Positions 38,901 to 49,796 of a DNA stretch of 64,000 nucleotides are shown here, piece by piece; the first letter of the stretch is position 1, and each line of letters begins with the position of its first letter. Source of the stretch: Halichondria panicea (lineage: Eukaryota > Porifera > Demospongiae > Suberitida > Halichondriidae); NCBI RefSeq assembly GCF_963675165.1, contig NC_087379.1, positions 1,311,001 through 1,375,000 of the forward strand. The letters run 5' to 3'. A program made the translations under genes and the position numbers. Under the pieces are notes generated by a model. It did not search any database and was not told the origin of the DNA. It was given only the letters and a program-made list of their open reading frames with translations.

Positions 38901-40141
38901 TAATAGTGTTTAGTGCCTGTAAGCTTAAGAACGTTATTTTGGCAGGTGGGGGGGCTCAGAAGCAGAGATACAAGTACATTTAGGATTTGTGTGTACACAC
39001 ATGCAGTATTTGACGATCTCCTCCTATAATTATGTGCTTAGCACCAACCTCCCTCATTTCACTTCCCACACACCTCCCACCCACCCACACATCTCCCACA
39101 CCCATGCAGGAAGAGGAGACAAGAGAAGCATTTGGAGGAGCTGTTCGACCGCAACCATCTCCCCTCAGTCACCACACGATGCACTCGCAATTTTCGAAAG
39201 TTTGGTGGTTCCTCGAGACCAGGTACTATGGAGAAATCATACCCTCCCCAATCCACTACCGTCAAAACTAGATTTACTACCAAGCCAAGAGTACATTTTG
39301 TTGAAGTGAGTGCTGTCACCAGTATACTAATGGCATTGTGGGCTATAATTATAAGTAATAAAAGATAAAAGTATACTGCATGTAAAACGTTGTAATAATT
39401 CCATTCCAACAGAAAGGGTTGCTCCTGCACTAACCTATTCAATTCACACTACACATTTTTCTTCTACAAGGTCATGTACGTACATGTATACGTATACCGT
39501 ATGCCTGTATAAATCGAGGGTACAAAGTGGTTTTCGCTGATTAAGCATGCATCTACCACGAATATTTATACCCATGAATTTAATATTAAAATTAAATCTG
39601 CTAAAACTTTTCGAACGGCCATTCCACGAAATTTTATACCCTCGAAATACTATACGGTATGTACTGTAGTTATGGGATACCAAGCAATGCATATATATTA
39701 TAGTTATAAAGTAACTCTGTTTCTTTTTTATAATAATTATACACGCACTGTCAGGCATCTCTACCTAATGAGAGTGCTATGAAGGATAGTGGTGTGAGAC
39801 AATCACGCGGCGATAATCAGATCATATCCAAGCAGGAAGAGGCGCGTCCATTGGAGGGTGGTGGTGGTGCGGATACAAGCAAGAGAGCTAATACAGCCGA
39901 TCTCGATCACAACGACTCGTACGATATTCATCTGGAGAGGAGTCGAAAATGGAGCAAGACCGACAGTGATGGAATCCAGCAAAGTGATCTGTCTCCCGTA
40001 CTGGATAAGAATGGGTGTGCGGGGAGTAAGACAAGCCTTGTCCGAGATGACGTTAGTTTGCTGAGTCAGCAGAAGAGTACAGCCTCTGATCTGATTGGAC
40101 TCGTACTGGATAAAGCGACGGTTAAGGTTGCAGATCGATAG
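26962..40141 (+). CDS. coiled-coil protein, possibly cilium- or sperm-associated (9 exons)
   Basis: Exons 26962-27174, 27345-27490, 27639-27762, 27864-28133, 28233-28343, 37333-37480, 38579-38759, 39110-39305 and 39755-40141 join with consistent phases to about 591 residues. The N-terminal part contains FELYNARKSYPFLEYNGLHD followed by a short globular-looking segment. Most of the rest is charged Glu/Lys/Arg/Gln heptad sequence typical of a long coiled coil, and the C-terminus is Ser/Asp-rich and disordered. The GLHDPHL-type N-terminus reminds me of animal coiled-coil proteins of the fibrous-sheath/axoneme type (FSIP2-like), but I cannot place it firmly and give no symbol. The donor of exon 4 could also be 28121. 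A 9-kb intron holding a retrotransposon separates exons 5 and 6, yet phases match on both sides. The start is 157 bases after the PHAX stop. Confidence 0.7.
29095..29338 (-). repeat. 3' LTR of the gypsy element
   Basis: This is the 244-bp long terminal repeat at the element's 3' side (left in the window). An internal near-duplicate of about 20 bp (CAGTATTTACGGAATCACA, twice) lies in its right half. It matches the other LTR base for base as far as can be read. Confidence 0.95.
29339..29349 (-). other. polypurine tract of the gypsy element
   Basis: Read on the minus strand the sequence is AGGGGAGGAAA, immediately before the 3' LTR. This is the expected plus-strand primer site for reverse transcription. 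Confidence 0.85.
29351..33295 (-). pseudogene. gag-pol frame of the gypsy element, broken by one stop codon
   Basis: One continuous frame starts at the ATG 33293-33295 and runs 1076 codons to an in-frame TAA at 30065-30067, then continues in the same frame to a stop at 29351-29353. In order it shows a gag region, two CCHC zinc knuckles (CYRCGKSNHSAADC and CHSCGKQGHIAPAC), a retroviral-type aspartic protease motif DTGA, reverse transcriptase with YLDD, an RNase H with the MAADAS motif, and an integrase with an HHCC zinc region and the first two catalytic Asp. The stop falls inside the integrase core, before the expected catalytic Glu, so integration from this copy should fail unless the stop is suppressed. 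No gag-pol frameshift is present. Confidence 0.92.
33333..33576 (-). repeat. 5' LTR of the gypsy element
   Basis: This 244-bp copy is on the promoter side of the element (right in the window). It is followed on the minus strand by the probable primer-binding site. Confidence 0.95.
33797..34202. mobile_element. short non-autonomous TIR transposon, 406 bp
   Basis: Ends are CAGGGGCGTAGCCAGG and, inverted, CCTGGCTACACCCCTG. The 5-bp sequence CAATG flanks both sides (33792-33796 and 34203-34207). There is no transposase frame. The terminal sequence CAG-GGCGTAG-CAGG is shared with the element at 36070. Confidence 0.8.
34220..35711. mobile_element. 1.5-kb foldback element with nested inverted repeats
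   Basis: Outer ends read ACCGTACCCTCGCGAAAAT and its reverse complement near 35693-35711. An inner pair of about 70-bp arms lies at roughly 34704-34771 and 35363-35432 (core GGGAAAGAGACTGGCCAGGT). No transposase frame is visible. It is best read as a MITE-like element with another palindrome inside it. Confidence 0.65.
36070..36360. mobile_element. short non-autonomous TIR transposon, 291 bp
   Basis: Ends are CAGTGGCGTAGGCAG and, inverted, CTGGCTACGCCACTG. The 5-bp sequence CTCAG flanks both sides (36065-36069 and 36361-36365). Internal text near the right end (CAAAATCCTGGCTAC) matches the element at 33797, so both belong to one family. Confidence 0.8.
36496..36735 (-). CDS. possible two-exon small protein, 44 residues
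   Basis: Minus-strand exons 36696-36735 (ATG, 13 codons plus one base) and 36496-36590 join in phase across a GT-AG intron. The second exon follows a TTTTACAG acceptor and encodes a very basic, lysine-rich peptide (HKKKEVGEIKKEGKTFIDRQ in its middle) ending in TGA. I do not recognise it. It lies inside an inverted-repeat pair in an intron of the coiled-coil gene, so it may be a nested gene, the end of a longer one or transposon-derived. A chance frame is quite possible. Confidence 0.25.
37647..38470. repeat. dispersed repeat, copy A
   Basis: Starts near ATGCCTCGAGGCGTAGCCGC and runs to about GAGGCATTAGCAAGCGTGC. It is found again, inverted, at 54605-55462, with long stretches matching by eye (for example TTCTCCTGGCAG and TTTCTATTCAACATAATTAT). 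It lies in the intron between coiled-coil exons 6 and 7. No coding capacity is visible. Confidence 0.75.
39493..39660. mobile_element. MITE-like palindrome, about 168 bp
   Basis: Begins TATACCGTATG and ends TATACGGTAT, with internal inverted text ATCGAGGGTAC against ATACCCTCGAA. It resembles the palindromes at 34220, 52831 and 56933, all ending in TACCGTA-type sequence. Confidence 0.6.
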
Positions 40142-40481
40142 TGGAGTGGACAATTGAACATTGTTTGTGTGTATTAACTGCTTATAATTATAGGGCGCGT
40201 TGTAATGATCGGAATAATTCATTTTGAAAGCTTTACACAATTCCTACCACAGTGGTAAAGTGGGCATGCACACACATTATACATGTAATCGAAATACAGC
40301 CATAATCAATGGCAGAGCTACGAAAAGAGCACACTGAATAATTATACTATATACTTATACTATGCTAGCTAAGAATTTTTGTCGAAATACAGTCAATGGC
40401 AGAGCTACGAAAAAAGAGCACACTATACTATAATACTTACACTATGCTAGCTAAGTATTTTTGTTGTTCTCCATGCAATAA
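40142..40481. repeat. intergenic spacer with an imperfect tandem duplication
   Basis: Between the convergent coiled-coil and Roc-COR genes, a unit of about 85-92 bp beginning CGAAATACAG (40290 and 40383) and ending CTATGCTAGCTAAG-ATTTTTGT occurs twice with small indels. Nothing else is seen. Confidence 0.8.
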
Positions 40482-43400
40482 TTATACTGTGACAGTCTCA
40501 CAAATCTCTATCAGGTCTTGGGCAGAGTCTCCAAGGTCAATGACAGGAGACTTGAGTACATCGATCAGTGCTTGCAGTGTGGGGGCGGGGGTGGATCGTA
40601 TCAACCATTGCTCCAGTAGTTCAGTGAAACACACACCGGACTTATTCCGATAGTCCTTCTCGATGGCCTGAACACAACAGTGTACGTGGTGAATTAATAC
40701 GTGTATATGGACATCAAACACTATTGAACGTTTAATTTTTTTGAGAAAGCAATAATGAATTAATACGTACTGATGATCTGATTTAAATGACAATCTTGTA
40801 AAAATTAATTACTCCATGTACTAACTGGTCATGCATGACTGTATAGCTACTGGGTTGTTCGTAAACAATTTTATTACTACAAGTCAGTATACACACAGTA
40901 CACTACACTCACATCTAGTGTTCCCTCTTTGATGCCCAATTGCCCTCCCACAAAACGCCATTTTGCCCTAGCCTCCCAGGCAGCTGTCCTCACTACTCTC
41001 AAGTGACAATTCACATTCAGGGGCTCTGTATGGAGAAGTAAAACACATCATCGTCATGAGCACAATAAATAAGCAACACACACCACTACACACAGTAACT
41101 CAGTACGTGTAAGGAAGTGTATAAGTGCAATAATGTAATAGTACGTATACACACACACACTATGCATATCACTGTAGGGTAACGTATTGTAGGTTCACCT
41201 TTGGGGTTTAGACAGCAAATATCAGGAGAAGTGGTAGCTTTTTCATTTTCCTGTAATTAGAAATCAAATAATTATTATTTGTGCTTCAAAGCAAGTACTG
41301 TATGTAGTTTGACCACTATAGTTATCGACTAGAAAAACATTTGCAATGTGAAAATTGCTAGGATTGGCCAGGGGAACCACAAACTGAAAAGCGTGGAAAC
41401 AAGAAATCAGACGAGAGCATAACTCCAATCCGTTACAACGTCAATCACATGTACTGGTAGTTTCCCCATGTTTTCCCAGCCAATATGCCACGCAATTTTT
41501 ACTGGTGGAGTGATGACCAATCCCTATATATTTATTATATATACATCCAGTTTGGAATGTGCGGGCACATAATCATGATGATTTGTGATGAATTGATGTT
41601 CCTAATTAGTAAAACCAGTAGGTACACACAGTCCATCTATGCGTAGTAACATACACGGACCGTACTGGTGACCTGCATGGAATGATGTGGTGGTGGAAGC
41701 TGGTAGATGGATCTGGAACACAGTCTATTATTATACTATGTATTGTACATGTTCATGACGTTGTAACAGATTGGAGTTATGCTCTCGTCTGATTTCTTGT
41801 TTCCACGCTTTTTTGTGGTTCCCCTGGCCAATCCTAGCAATTTTCCCATTGCAAATGTTTTTCTAGTCGGATTCCCTTTCTTTTTCAGTACAGTTTACGT
41901 ATCATGACATGCATAAGTGGAACGTCAAGAGGCAGTACAGAAGTTCAAGAAGAGAAGACAGGACTAATCAGATATCTTCTCGAATATCTCTGTACTAATA
42001 ATTAGCTATAATAATTATAGTAATTGCTTGATATGTTGAATTTGTGAATCAGTATTAAATGACAGCCATTAAGAGCATGATATCTAGCCAGTGCATATAG
42101 CATGCCTGTCAGAGAAAGGAAGCTAGAGCTGAACAGTGTGAAGAAAAGCAACACCTCAGGCTCTGGAAAAGCACTGCAATGGTTTTAGGCACGGTTTATT
42201 AGCCACCCCTATCTATTATTAATTGGCCACAACACAATTGTGAATCATTAAAGATGGCGGAATTGTCTAGGTAAGAGAAATAGAGACTGAGAGGTCATCT
42301 GCCTCGTGGAAGCAATCGCAAATCTGAAGAAGCGCTTTGTAATCCAGGTTGTAGTCGTTTGGAAACCCTGTGCAGAATGTCCTGGAGATGGCTGTACTTG
42401 GAGTAAATGCTGGGCAAAAAAAAACTTACTTACTTACTCACTTACTTACTTACTTAGTCAGTCAGACCATATAGATACACAAAAGAAAGGGATAGGCAAC
42501 ACCCAGCACTTCCGTTGAATGAGGCAAGTTGCTAAAAAGGGGTGTGTGCACTCAAAATGTCAGTAATAGTTTGTAGTATTATAGCAAACTGTGCTCTTGA
42601 GGAGACACCAGATACACTTAGACATAGGCTATTAATCTTTTAGAGCTCTACTATATGCAAAGTACGTGATGAGAAAGTGAGCTCCAAAGGGGGTGTCAGT
42701 ACACTCTACAAACCATAACAGGTCTGTTCCCAAGTCCTTCAAATTCCATCTCTTCGATCACACAATACAGATAAAGATACTTGTGTTCCACTTTCTAATA
42801 CCTAAACTGTGTCTTAGAGCACTTCAAACTAGATTACCATGTACAGTAAGAGCAGGAGAGGTACGCAAACTTTCTGGACTTGGGACAAACGTTTCATGGT
42901 GCTGCTACTACTTCACTCCATTGAGAGCTGGAAAATATGCTTTGTTCCATGCAGTTATAAACACACTTTAATTCTGTGAAACGTACATGTTATAAAATTA
43001 TTTCATATTGGAGATATAGGTACATAAACTGACAAATCGGTGTTTTTTCACACAAATCAAGCTGAATAAAAGAAAGCTCGGCACTAACATAGCAACTGTA
43101 GCTATCGGTAGTGCTGGGTGTATGTGTGCATGATGCCTGATTGCTCTCTTTCAGGCCCCCTACGAGAAAAATAAGCAGATATAGGGATCATTGTGTACTT
43201 TCTTGAGCGCAACTCGCCTCCAACCAGAGTCACACACTGCATTTACCTAGCATCACGTGGGGCGTTGCCTATCCCTTTCTTTCGTGTATCTATGGCCAGA
43301 CAAAGAGTGGTGAAACGTAGAAATAGTGCAATTTTTAAAATGACAATAATTTCATTCATTAAAATGTTCATGGATTATGAAATGAGAGATACAAAGAGAG

Positions 43401-46400
43401 AAAAGGCTAAATAAACTATCTGTCTAGCCAGTTCCTTGATGTGGCCTTTCCCTGCAGAGATAGAACAGTTTGAACATGAGTCAAAATAATTGAAATATTG
43501 CTAAACACGGGCAAACCCACTGCCAATCCTATGTAAAACCTACTGGTTTTACTAATTATAATTTATAATCTTGCAAACCTTAATGCTTGTTGCTATGTCT
43601 CCACGAGCAATGGCAGGAGACTCGAGTGCTCTAACAAGGGTAGACCAGGAGGGGGGAGGAGAAGAGCGCTTCACCCAGTGTGTCAGCATGGCCTCAAAGC
43701 ATACATCAACCCATCGATAGTCCATCTCAATGTTCTGCATACGACAGCCATATTAATCTTTAAGACACAACAATAAATGTAATCTAACAGTCTAACAGTC
43801 TGTTCTAACCAGTATAAAATATTACGGCCTAATGCCACGATGGTTTGGAGTTAAACCCATAATCATTATCTGTTTGTTGCCCATGGAGTGAGTGGGCAGA
43901 TCAAAGCAATCCAGTGCTCTGTATATGGCATGTTGCATCACTACCATAACAACCATAATTTTATTGCACTGCATTATAATTATGGCATGCACTGGGATTA
44001 TATGCACTTGCACTGTGTGTAAATGCAGTAGATTTTGATCTACTTTTGAGACTTATGCCCCACCGTCCTAGGACACCCAATAAGTCATTTGGTTACTTTT
44101 ATAGGCTATAGTTTTATACCTTTTCCGGGAAAAAAACCTAAAAATTTACTATGAATTCACCATTCAAAACACACGTCTTTTATTTCAATTAAGGGAAAAA
44201 TTGACCAATGAAAACACCGCAGGTGCTGATGCCTCGGTGGAGATGCCAAAGCTACATAACATAAAGCTACTAATAACCAATTATTTTGCTGCATGCAAAC
44301 TCAAAGAGTGGGTAATGATCGACCATGATTATTGTTAAAAACGATCGATGCCAAAAGTTCAAGTCTAAAATTAATGGCTGCCATCAGCAGAGCCTTGCAG
44401 CTCTTTTCTCACTCTTGCAGCTACCAATAGCTAGCGTTCTAGTGCAAAGCTAACTACTAAGTAGAGTAATAACACTCGGTAAGCAAGTTTGGCTACGTGC
44501 TCTTCCATTCCAAGTAAGCAAAACTAGGCATAACTCGAGAACGAAGCATTATTTTGCAAATCCACGAATTAAAATCCAAGAAAACATGACTAGAAGCTTA
44601 TAGAAACTCTTACTTGCACTTGATTCATCCTTGAGCAGCTGTAGCAGTCTACACACACAGACAGACAGACACACACACACACACAGACACACAAACACAC
44701 TACCGTATACCTCGCTTGCGCATGCGCACCGAGGCATAATCAATGCAGACGTCATTGAGCAACAAGTTAGTTATTGCAGGCGTCCTCGTGCAACATGCCA
44801 TATATTGCACTGGATGACATAATGCTCCAGTGCAATGTATGGCATGTTGCACTCGTGCTGGGCAATAACTAATAGATTACGTAAAAACAGCATTACATTG
44901 ATGTTTGAATGGGAGCTAGTATATATAATCCATGAGCTGGGGATTTCCTAAGGTAATCTTACCTTCCTAGTTGCATAGTCAATGTCCAGTTCTATAGCCA
45001 AGCTGTACCAGTCAAAGCGTATCTCTTTGATCGCTTCCTTCACACAGGTAAACAACTGGTCAGTTTTAGAGCTGGAGATGTCCTCTGTAATGGAGAGAAT
45101 TGAAGTTATAATTATACGTAAAAAGATCACACACATGCACACACATGCACACATACACGTCATTTCAGGCTCTAAAATTATTCTCACCAACACCGATCTC
45201 TTTCAGGCAGTGGTAAATGGTAAGAAAATGCTTCTGGTTCTTTGAGATGTTGCAACTGATAAAGCCCTTGAAGTGAATATTTGACGCCTTGAATTTCAAT
45301 TCGTTTTCACTCCCACTAACTCTCGGATTTCTCTTCGTCCACTTGAAGGAGAGGCTTGGCTCTGGGTCCTCTTCCATCAGATCAATAAAGGGCAGGGCAA
45401 GGAGAGAAACATCACTTTCCAGGCTGGCTTCCTGTACACACACAAATAGAATGCTGGCACACATTATAATTATGTATAGTTCATACTCACTTTTGAAAAC
45501 CAGCGTTCTTGGTGGGGGCTCAGAGAGATTTTACTAGAGCAGGTACACATAAAGCAGGGATCTACTCCTATTGTGAGGCGGCAAAGTTTGCCGCAGTAGC
45601 AGTCGAAAGCAATGATCGGAGATAATTGAGGACTTATTTCCTTCATCACAAAGAGGATGGTTGAGAGGACGTACGAACAGAGCTCGTACATCGAATGGTC
45701 CCTGTACTGGCGAATAACTCGTATCTCGTAGCAATCGACGTGAGCAATCAGGGTAACAAAATGTTTGGCAACTTTATCTAAGTGAAAGGAGACAAGGTTT
45801 CTCTTTACTGAGGAATCAACAAGTTTCCAAGTCATACCCAGAATGCCTTTGCCTTTACCCCCTCTTGAGACCAATTCACTGATCATGGCACAGAATATTC
45901 CAATGGGAACGTATTGAGGGTCGAATGTGATCTTGATAGGATAGGGCGTGTCAATGCCAGTAGGGGGTGGTTTCGCTAGTTCCTCACGAGATGCACAGTC
46001 GAGAATAGCTGGGATGAAGTACGTCGTTTCGTCCTTTTTTATGGTATGGCTATCCTTAACTACTGTTGTGATAGTAGCCGAAAGGTGGCAATGCTCGAGT
46101 AGTATGAGCAGCTTATCAACAGGAATCAACTCGTTATTCTTAACCTTTTTGTTTTCCACCGAATTGCAATGAGTGATCATTTCCAGTGAGAAATGTCCCA
46201 TATGTGTCCCATCTTCAGAATTGCGCTCCAGTAGTGGCTTGACAACAAGAGCACTGAGGCTGTTGAATACCACTTGGGGGTTGCAAATGACACGGTTCCC
46301 AAACCAACCATCTTTGTCCTTGATGTCAGGACGATAGATCAAAGCTCCGACAAACCGATCCAGGTACCAAACGGTGAATCGAACTTCATCCTCACTCATC

Positions 46401-49249
46401 TTTAACCCCTCGGTACCGATACGAATGCATTCCTCCATTGAGACAATTTTACGCTCTTTTCGCAGTACAACTCCTAACAAAAGTTGTTGTTGGCGAATTG
46501 GAAACTTAGTATCATTTAAATACCTACTGATCATGCTATAAAGACGTTCACGAAGAGGATCGATATCAGTGCCTTCATAGTTGTCGACTGCTATGAACTT
46601 CTTGTCTATTGGATTAGAAAATAACTTCTCAAACTTGTTGGTAATCGTGCTCACGGCTTCGTTTTTCTTTGCCAACTTTTTGTTTAAACAGTTTTCAACT
46701 TCTTTCTCGAAAGCGTCTGAGTTGATGTGTTGGCTGACTATTTGCTGAATGGCAGCCATGTCTTGTTCAGTGACATTTGGTTGCTCATCATCACTCTTCT
46801 TTTGGGAATCTTGAGTCAAAATGAGCCTTATCGCTTTCTTGTGTTCATCAGCAGTGGTACTATCGCTCTTGTCGACAGTGGTAAGATCGGTCTTGTCAGC
46901 AGTGATCTTGCTAGCAGTGGTACTATCGCTCTTGTCAGCAGTGGTACTATCGCTCTTGTCAGTAGTGGTACTATCGCTCTTGTCAGCAGTGGTACTATCG
47001 TTTGAGTTGGCAGTGGCACCATCACTCTTGTCGGCAGTGGTAAGATCGCTCTTGTCAGCAGTGGTACCATCGTTCTTGTCGGCAGTGGCACTATCGCTCT
47101 TGTCGGCAGTGGCACTATTGCTCTTGTCAGCAGTGGTACTATCGTTTGAGTCGGCAGTGGCACCATCACTCTTGTCGGCAGTGGTAAGATCGCTCTTGTC
47201 AGCAGTGGTACCATCGGTCTTGCTAGCAGTGGTACTATCGCTCTTGTCGGCAGTTGCACCATCACTCTTGTCGGCAGTGGTAAGATCGCTCTTGTCAGCA
47301 GTGGTACCATCGCTCTTGTCGGCAGTGGCACTATCGCTCTTGTCGGCAGTGGCACTATTGCTCTTGTCAGCAGTGGTACTATCGTTTGAGTCGGCAGTGG
47401 CACCATCACTCTTGTCGGCAGTGGTAAGATCGCTCTTGTCAGCAGTGGTACCATCGGTCTTGCTACCAGTGGTACTATCGTTCTTGTCGGCAGTTGCACC
47501 ATCACTCTTGTCGGCAGTGGTAAGATCGCTCTTGTCAGCAGTGGTACCATCGGTCTTGCTAGCAGTGGTGCTATCGCTCTTGTTGGCAGTGGCACTATTG
47601 CTCTTGTCAGCAGTGGTACTATCGTTTGAGTCGGCATCACTCTTGTCGGCAGTGGTAAGATCGCTCTTGTCAGCAGTGGTACCATCGGTCTTGCTAGCAG
47701 TGGTACTATCGCTCTTGTCGGCAGTTGCACCATCACTTTTGTCGGCAGTGTTATGATCGCTCTTGTCGGCAGTAGTACCATCGGTCTTGCTAGCAGTGGT
47801 GCTATCGCTCTTGTCGGCAGTGGCACTATCGCTCTTGTCGGTAGTGGCACTATCGCTCTTGTCGGCAGTGGCACTATTGCTCTTGTCAGCAGTGGTACTA
47901 TCGTTTGAGTCGGCAGTGGTACTGTCGGCAGTGGTACTGTTGGCAGTGGCACTATCGCTCTTGTCGGCAGTGGTACTGTCGGCAGTGGTACTGTCGGCAG
48001 TGGCACTATCGCTCTTGTCGGCAGTGGCACAATCGCTCTTGCTAGCAGTGGTGCTATCGCTCTTGTCGGCAGTGGCACTATCGCTATCGCTAGCAGTGGC
48101 ACTATCGCTCTTGTCGGCAGTGGCACTATCGCTCTTGCTAGCAGTGGCACTATCGCTCTTGCTAGCAGCTATTTTTAAGGTAAAGCATTTCTCGTACAGA
48201 AGATTGACCTTGATTTGCATTACAAGTTCATCCTTGAAAGTACCTATGAGTGCAGCAATAGGCTTAGCAGAGCCCAGTTTACCTAGTTTACTACACAGGT
48301 CTCTGTCAATATCCGAGTCAATCTCGGTGTAGTGGCTAATAGCTGAGAGGATTTGAGAGAGCGTTTCTCTGCTTGTGTACGTTGAATCGTACGGTGTGAT
48401 CTTGTCATTTCCTCGTTCGTAGGATACTTCACACATTTCATCAAGGTCTTTGTCCAGTCGAAAGAATGTGAGGAATATCCCTGCACCTCTGCTTAGGAAT
48501 GGAAACATCTCCACGAATCCAGGCTGCCCACCTATGTCAACAAGATTGAGTAGGACTGCGTCTTTCAGTACGTCGCTGTAATCTCTCGAAGAACCCACAA
48601 TACTATGGAGTTCTGTGATAATTTCTTGAACATTGATATTAGTCACATTGATATTAGTCACATAAGGACGTTTCTTTTCTGGACCAGTTGTTGGTGAGAC
48701 GAATTTCGTTTCTGTTGCAGTAGCTACATCGCTCTTCCAAAGAGGTTGCTCTTCTTCAGTAGTTTCCTTCAAAGGGAGGGATGTTTGTGGTTTGTTTGGT
48801 TGTTCTTCAGGCTGACTGTCTTCAATAGGTTCACAGGACATCAGGTAAGAGAAAAGGAGCTGTGTTTCTTGATCTATATTTTCAGATACTTTGAATGTAA
48901 GTTTTGTTCCAGATTTATTCACAAAGGCCAATGCTTGTTTACACTCGGCAAGAAATGTACTGGAACGTTTTCTTTGGTCTTCGGGCAGCGAAGATAGATT
49001 AGTAATCAATCCAACAAGCCGCTTTTGAGTGGTCGTTTTGCCAATACCGGAGGGACCAATAAAGTGCATCTTGATGTACTGAATCTCAATCGTGTTGTTT
49101 TTGTCGGATATCATCTCATCCAGTTTTCGAAGGTACCGTTGGTCTTGAATACTGGCTGTCTGAATACTGGCTGTAAAAAAAATCAGTGGCATTATATTCT
49201 GTGTAGCCGCAGAGGAATATAGTAAGTAGCTGCTCAAAACGGTTGCCAT
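40482..49249 (-). CDS. Roc-COR GTPase with two C-terminal death domains
   Basis: Exons 45491-49249 (5' limit uncertain), 45188-45431, 44963-45084, 43579-43734, 41199-41250, 40913-41025 and 40482-40667 join in consistent phases. The Roc (Ras-of-complex) domain has a P-loop GPSGIGKT (49034-49057), switch II DIGGQPGF and a G4-like GTFKDE. A COR domain follows (FPIRQQQLLLGVVLRKERKI to FNSLSALVVKPLL). The short exons give two death domains: FDWYSLAIELDIDYATRK with NIEMDYRWVDVCFEAMLTHW, then AKWRFVGGQLGIKEGTLD with AIEKDYRNKSGVCFTELLEQ. Roco proteins (LRRK2, DAPK1, MFHAS1) are GTP-regulated scaffolds; death domains recruit signalling partners. An octapeptide array of about 420 residues sits between G4 and the last strand of the G domain. 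The ATG at 49249 may be intronic: a strong acceptor TTTTTTTTACAG lies at 49171, and a 13-nt phase-matching mini-exon at 49784-49796 is possible. Confidence 0.85.
41327..41868. mobile_element. MITE-like element with about 130-bp inverted arms
   Basis: The left arm (GACTAGAAAAACATTTGCAA, then GTGGAAACAAGAAATCAGAC) returns inverted at the right end (GTTTCCACGC, TTGCAAATGTTTTTCTAGTC). A diverged relative lies at 57603-58045. It sits in an intron of the Roc-COR gene. No transposase frame is visible. Confidence 0.75.
42240..43440. repeat. composite repeat region with an ACTT microsatellite
   Basis: An inverted pair (ATACACAAAAGAAAGGGATA near 42474; TATCCCTTTCTTTCGTGTAT near 43271) encloses about 800 bp of unknown sequence. 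To its left, AATGCTGGGCAAAAAAAAA runs into an ACTT microsatellite (42425-42460), which looks like the 3' tail of a non-LTR retroelement. No reverse transcriptase frame is present. The frame at 42693-42971 was not recognised. Confidence 0.45.
44217..44745. repeat. dispersed repeat, copy C
   Basis: Begins near GGTGCTGATGCCTCGGTGGA and ends near CGCACCGAGGCATAATCA, with internal segments (CAAAAGTTCAAGTC, AGCAGAGCCTTGCAGCTCTT) shared with copies at 50375 and, partly, 49555 and 60865. It lies in an intron of the Roc-COR gene. A CA/GACA microsatellite lies near its right end. Confidence 0.65.
46855..48170 (-). repeat. 24-bp coding minisatellite, roughly 50 or more units
   Basis: Units of 24 bp encode octapeptides such as ADKSDSTT, ASKTDGTT and ADKSDLTT in the Roc-COR gene. 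Higher-order blocks of several units (DGATADSNDSTTADKSNSAT-type order) recur, showing block duplication. A few shorter units of 15 or 12 bp (ADSTT) keep the frame. Because the unit length is a multiple of three, all frames of both strands stay open over long stretches, which explains several spurious long frames. Confidence 0.95.
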
Positions 49250-49796
49250 GCAACTAGACTTCTAGTTACTTTTTGTAGATAACGGAGTTAGGATTACATT
49301 GAAGCCTTCTTCAGGAGTGCTTAATTATTACAGAAGTTTGTTTTCTATAAGGTTTTAACTATGTTACGAAATAAATGTAATTGGCAATAGAAGAGCTTAA
49401 TGGAACTTAACAGAAACAGAAGTCTACATCTGATGGCTTGACAAGTGATCTTCAAGCATAGATCTCTCCGATGTATTTGAAGTGTTCTGTCAACCAAGAA
49501 TAAAAAGGGGTCTGCAAAGAGGTCACAATGGCTGCATGCTGCTTCTGGCAATGTACAGCTTTGCAGCTCTTTTCTGACTCTTGTAGCTAGCTAATAAAAA
49601 GCTAGCACTTTAGTGCAAGGCTAATTCAGAAGTTTCAGAGCCTCTTCCTCTTTTCAGTATAATTATATCGTAAAAAAAATAGAGTACAAAAACATGGAAA
49701 TTAGACGAAGGGCTATTTAGTATAAATTATAGCTTTATAAGATATAGATTTCTAAGATAAATTTCCAGTAGTATCAGACTCACCACCAGCATGCAT

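Noticed and set aside
41662-41707. Possible extra Roc-COR exon (minus) between the two death domains
   Set aside because: The phase does not fit, the donor (GTCACC) is weak, and the segment lies within the 41327 MITE-like element.
42422-42465. Regular short repeats that might suggest a CRISPR-like array
   Set aside because: They are a simple ACTT microsatellite; no spacer/repeat structure and the genome is eukaryotic.
42693-42971. 92-codon plus-strand frame in a Roc-COR intron
   Set aside because: It lies within an inverted-repeat pair, with no recognised domain; more likely transposon debris.
44716-44727. NRF1-like GCGCATGCGC strings at 44716 and 55010
   Set aside because: Both lie inside dispersed repeats and not near a gene start.
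46855-48170. The 24-bp repeat array as a CRISPR
   Set aside because: Units are contiguous with no unique spacers and lie in a coding frame.
46821-48332. Long open frames on both strands (Leu/Ser/Val-rich plus strand; Pro/Thr/Arg-rich minus strand)
   Set aside because: Off-frame readings of the 24-bp minisatellite, which keeps all frames open; the Roc-COR frame explains the locus.
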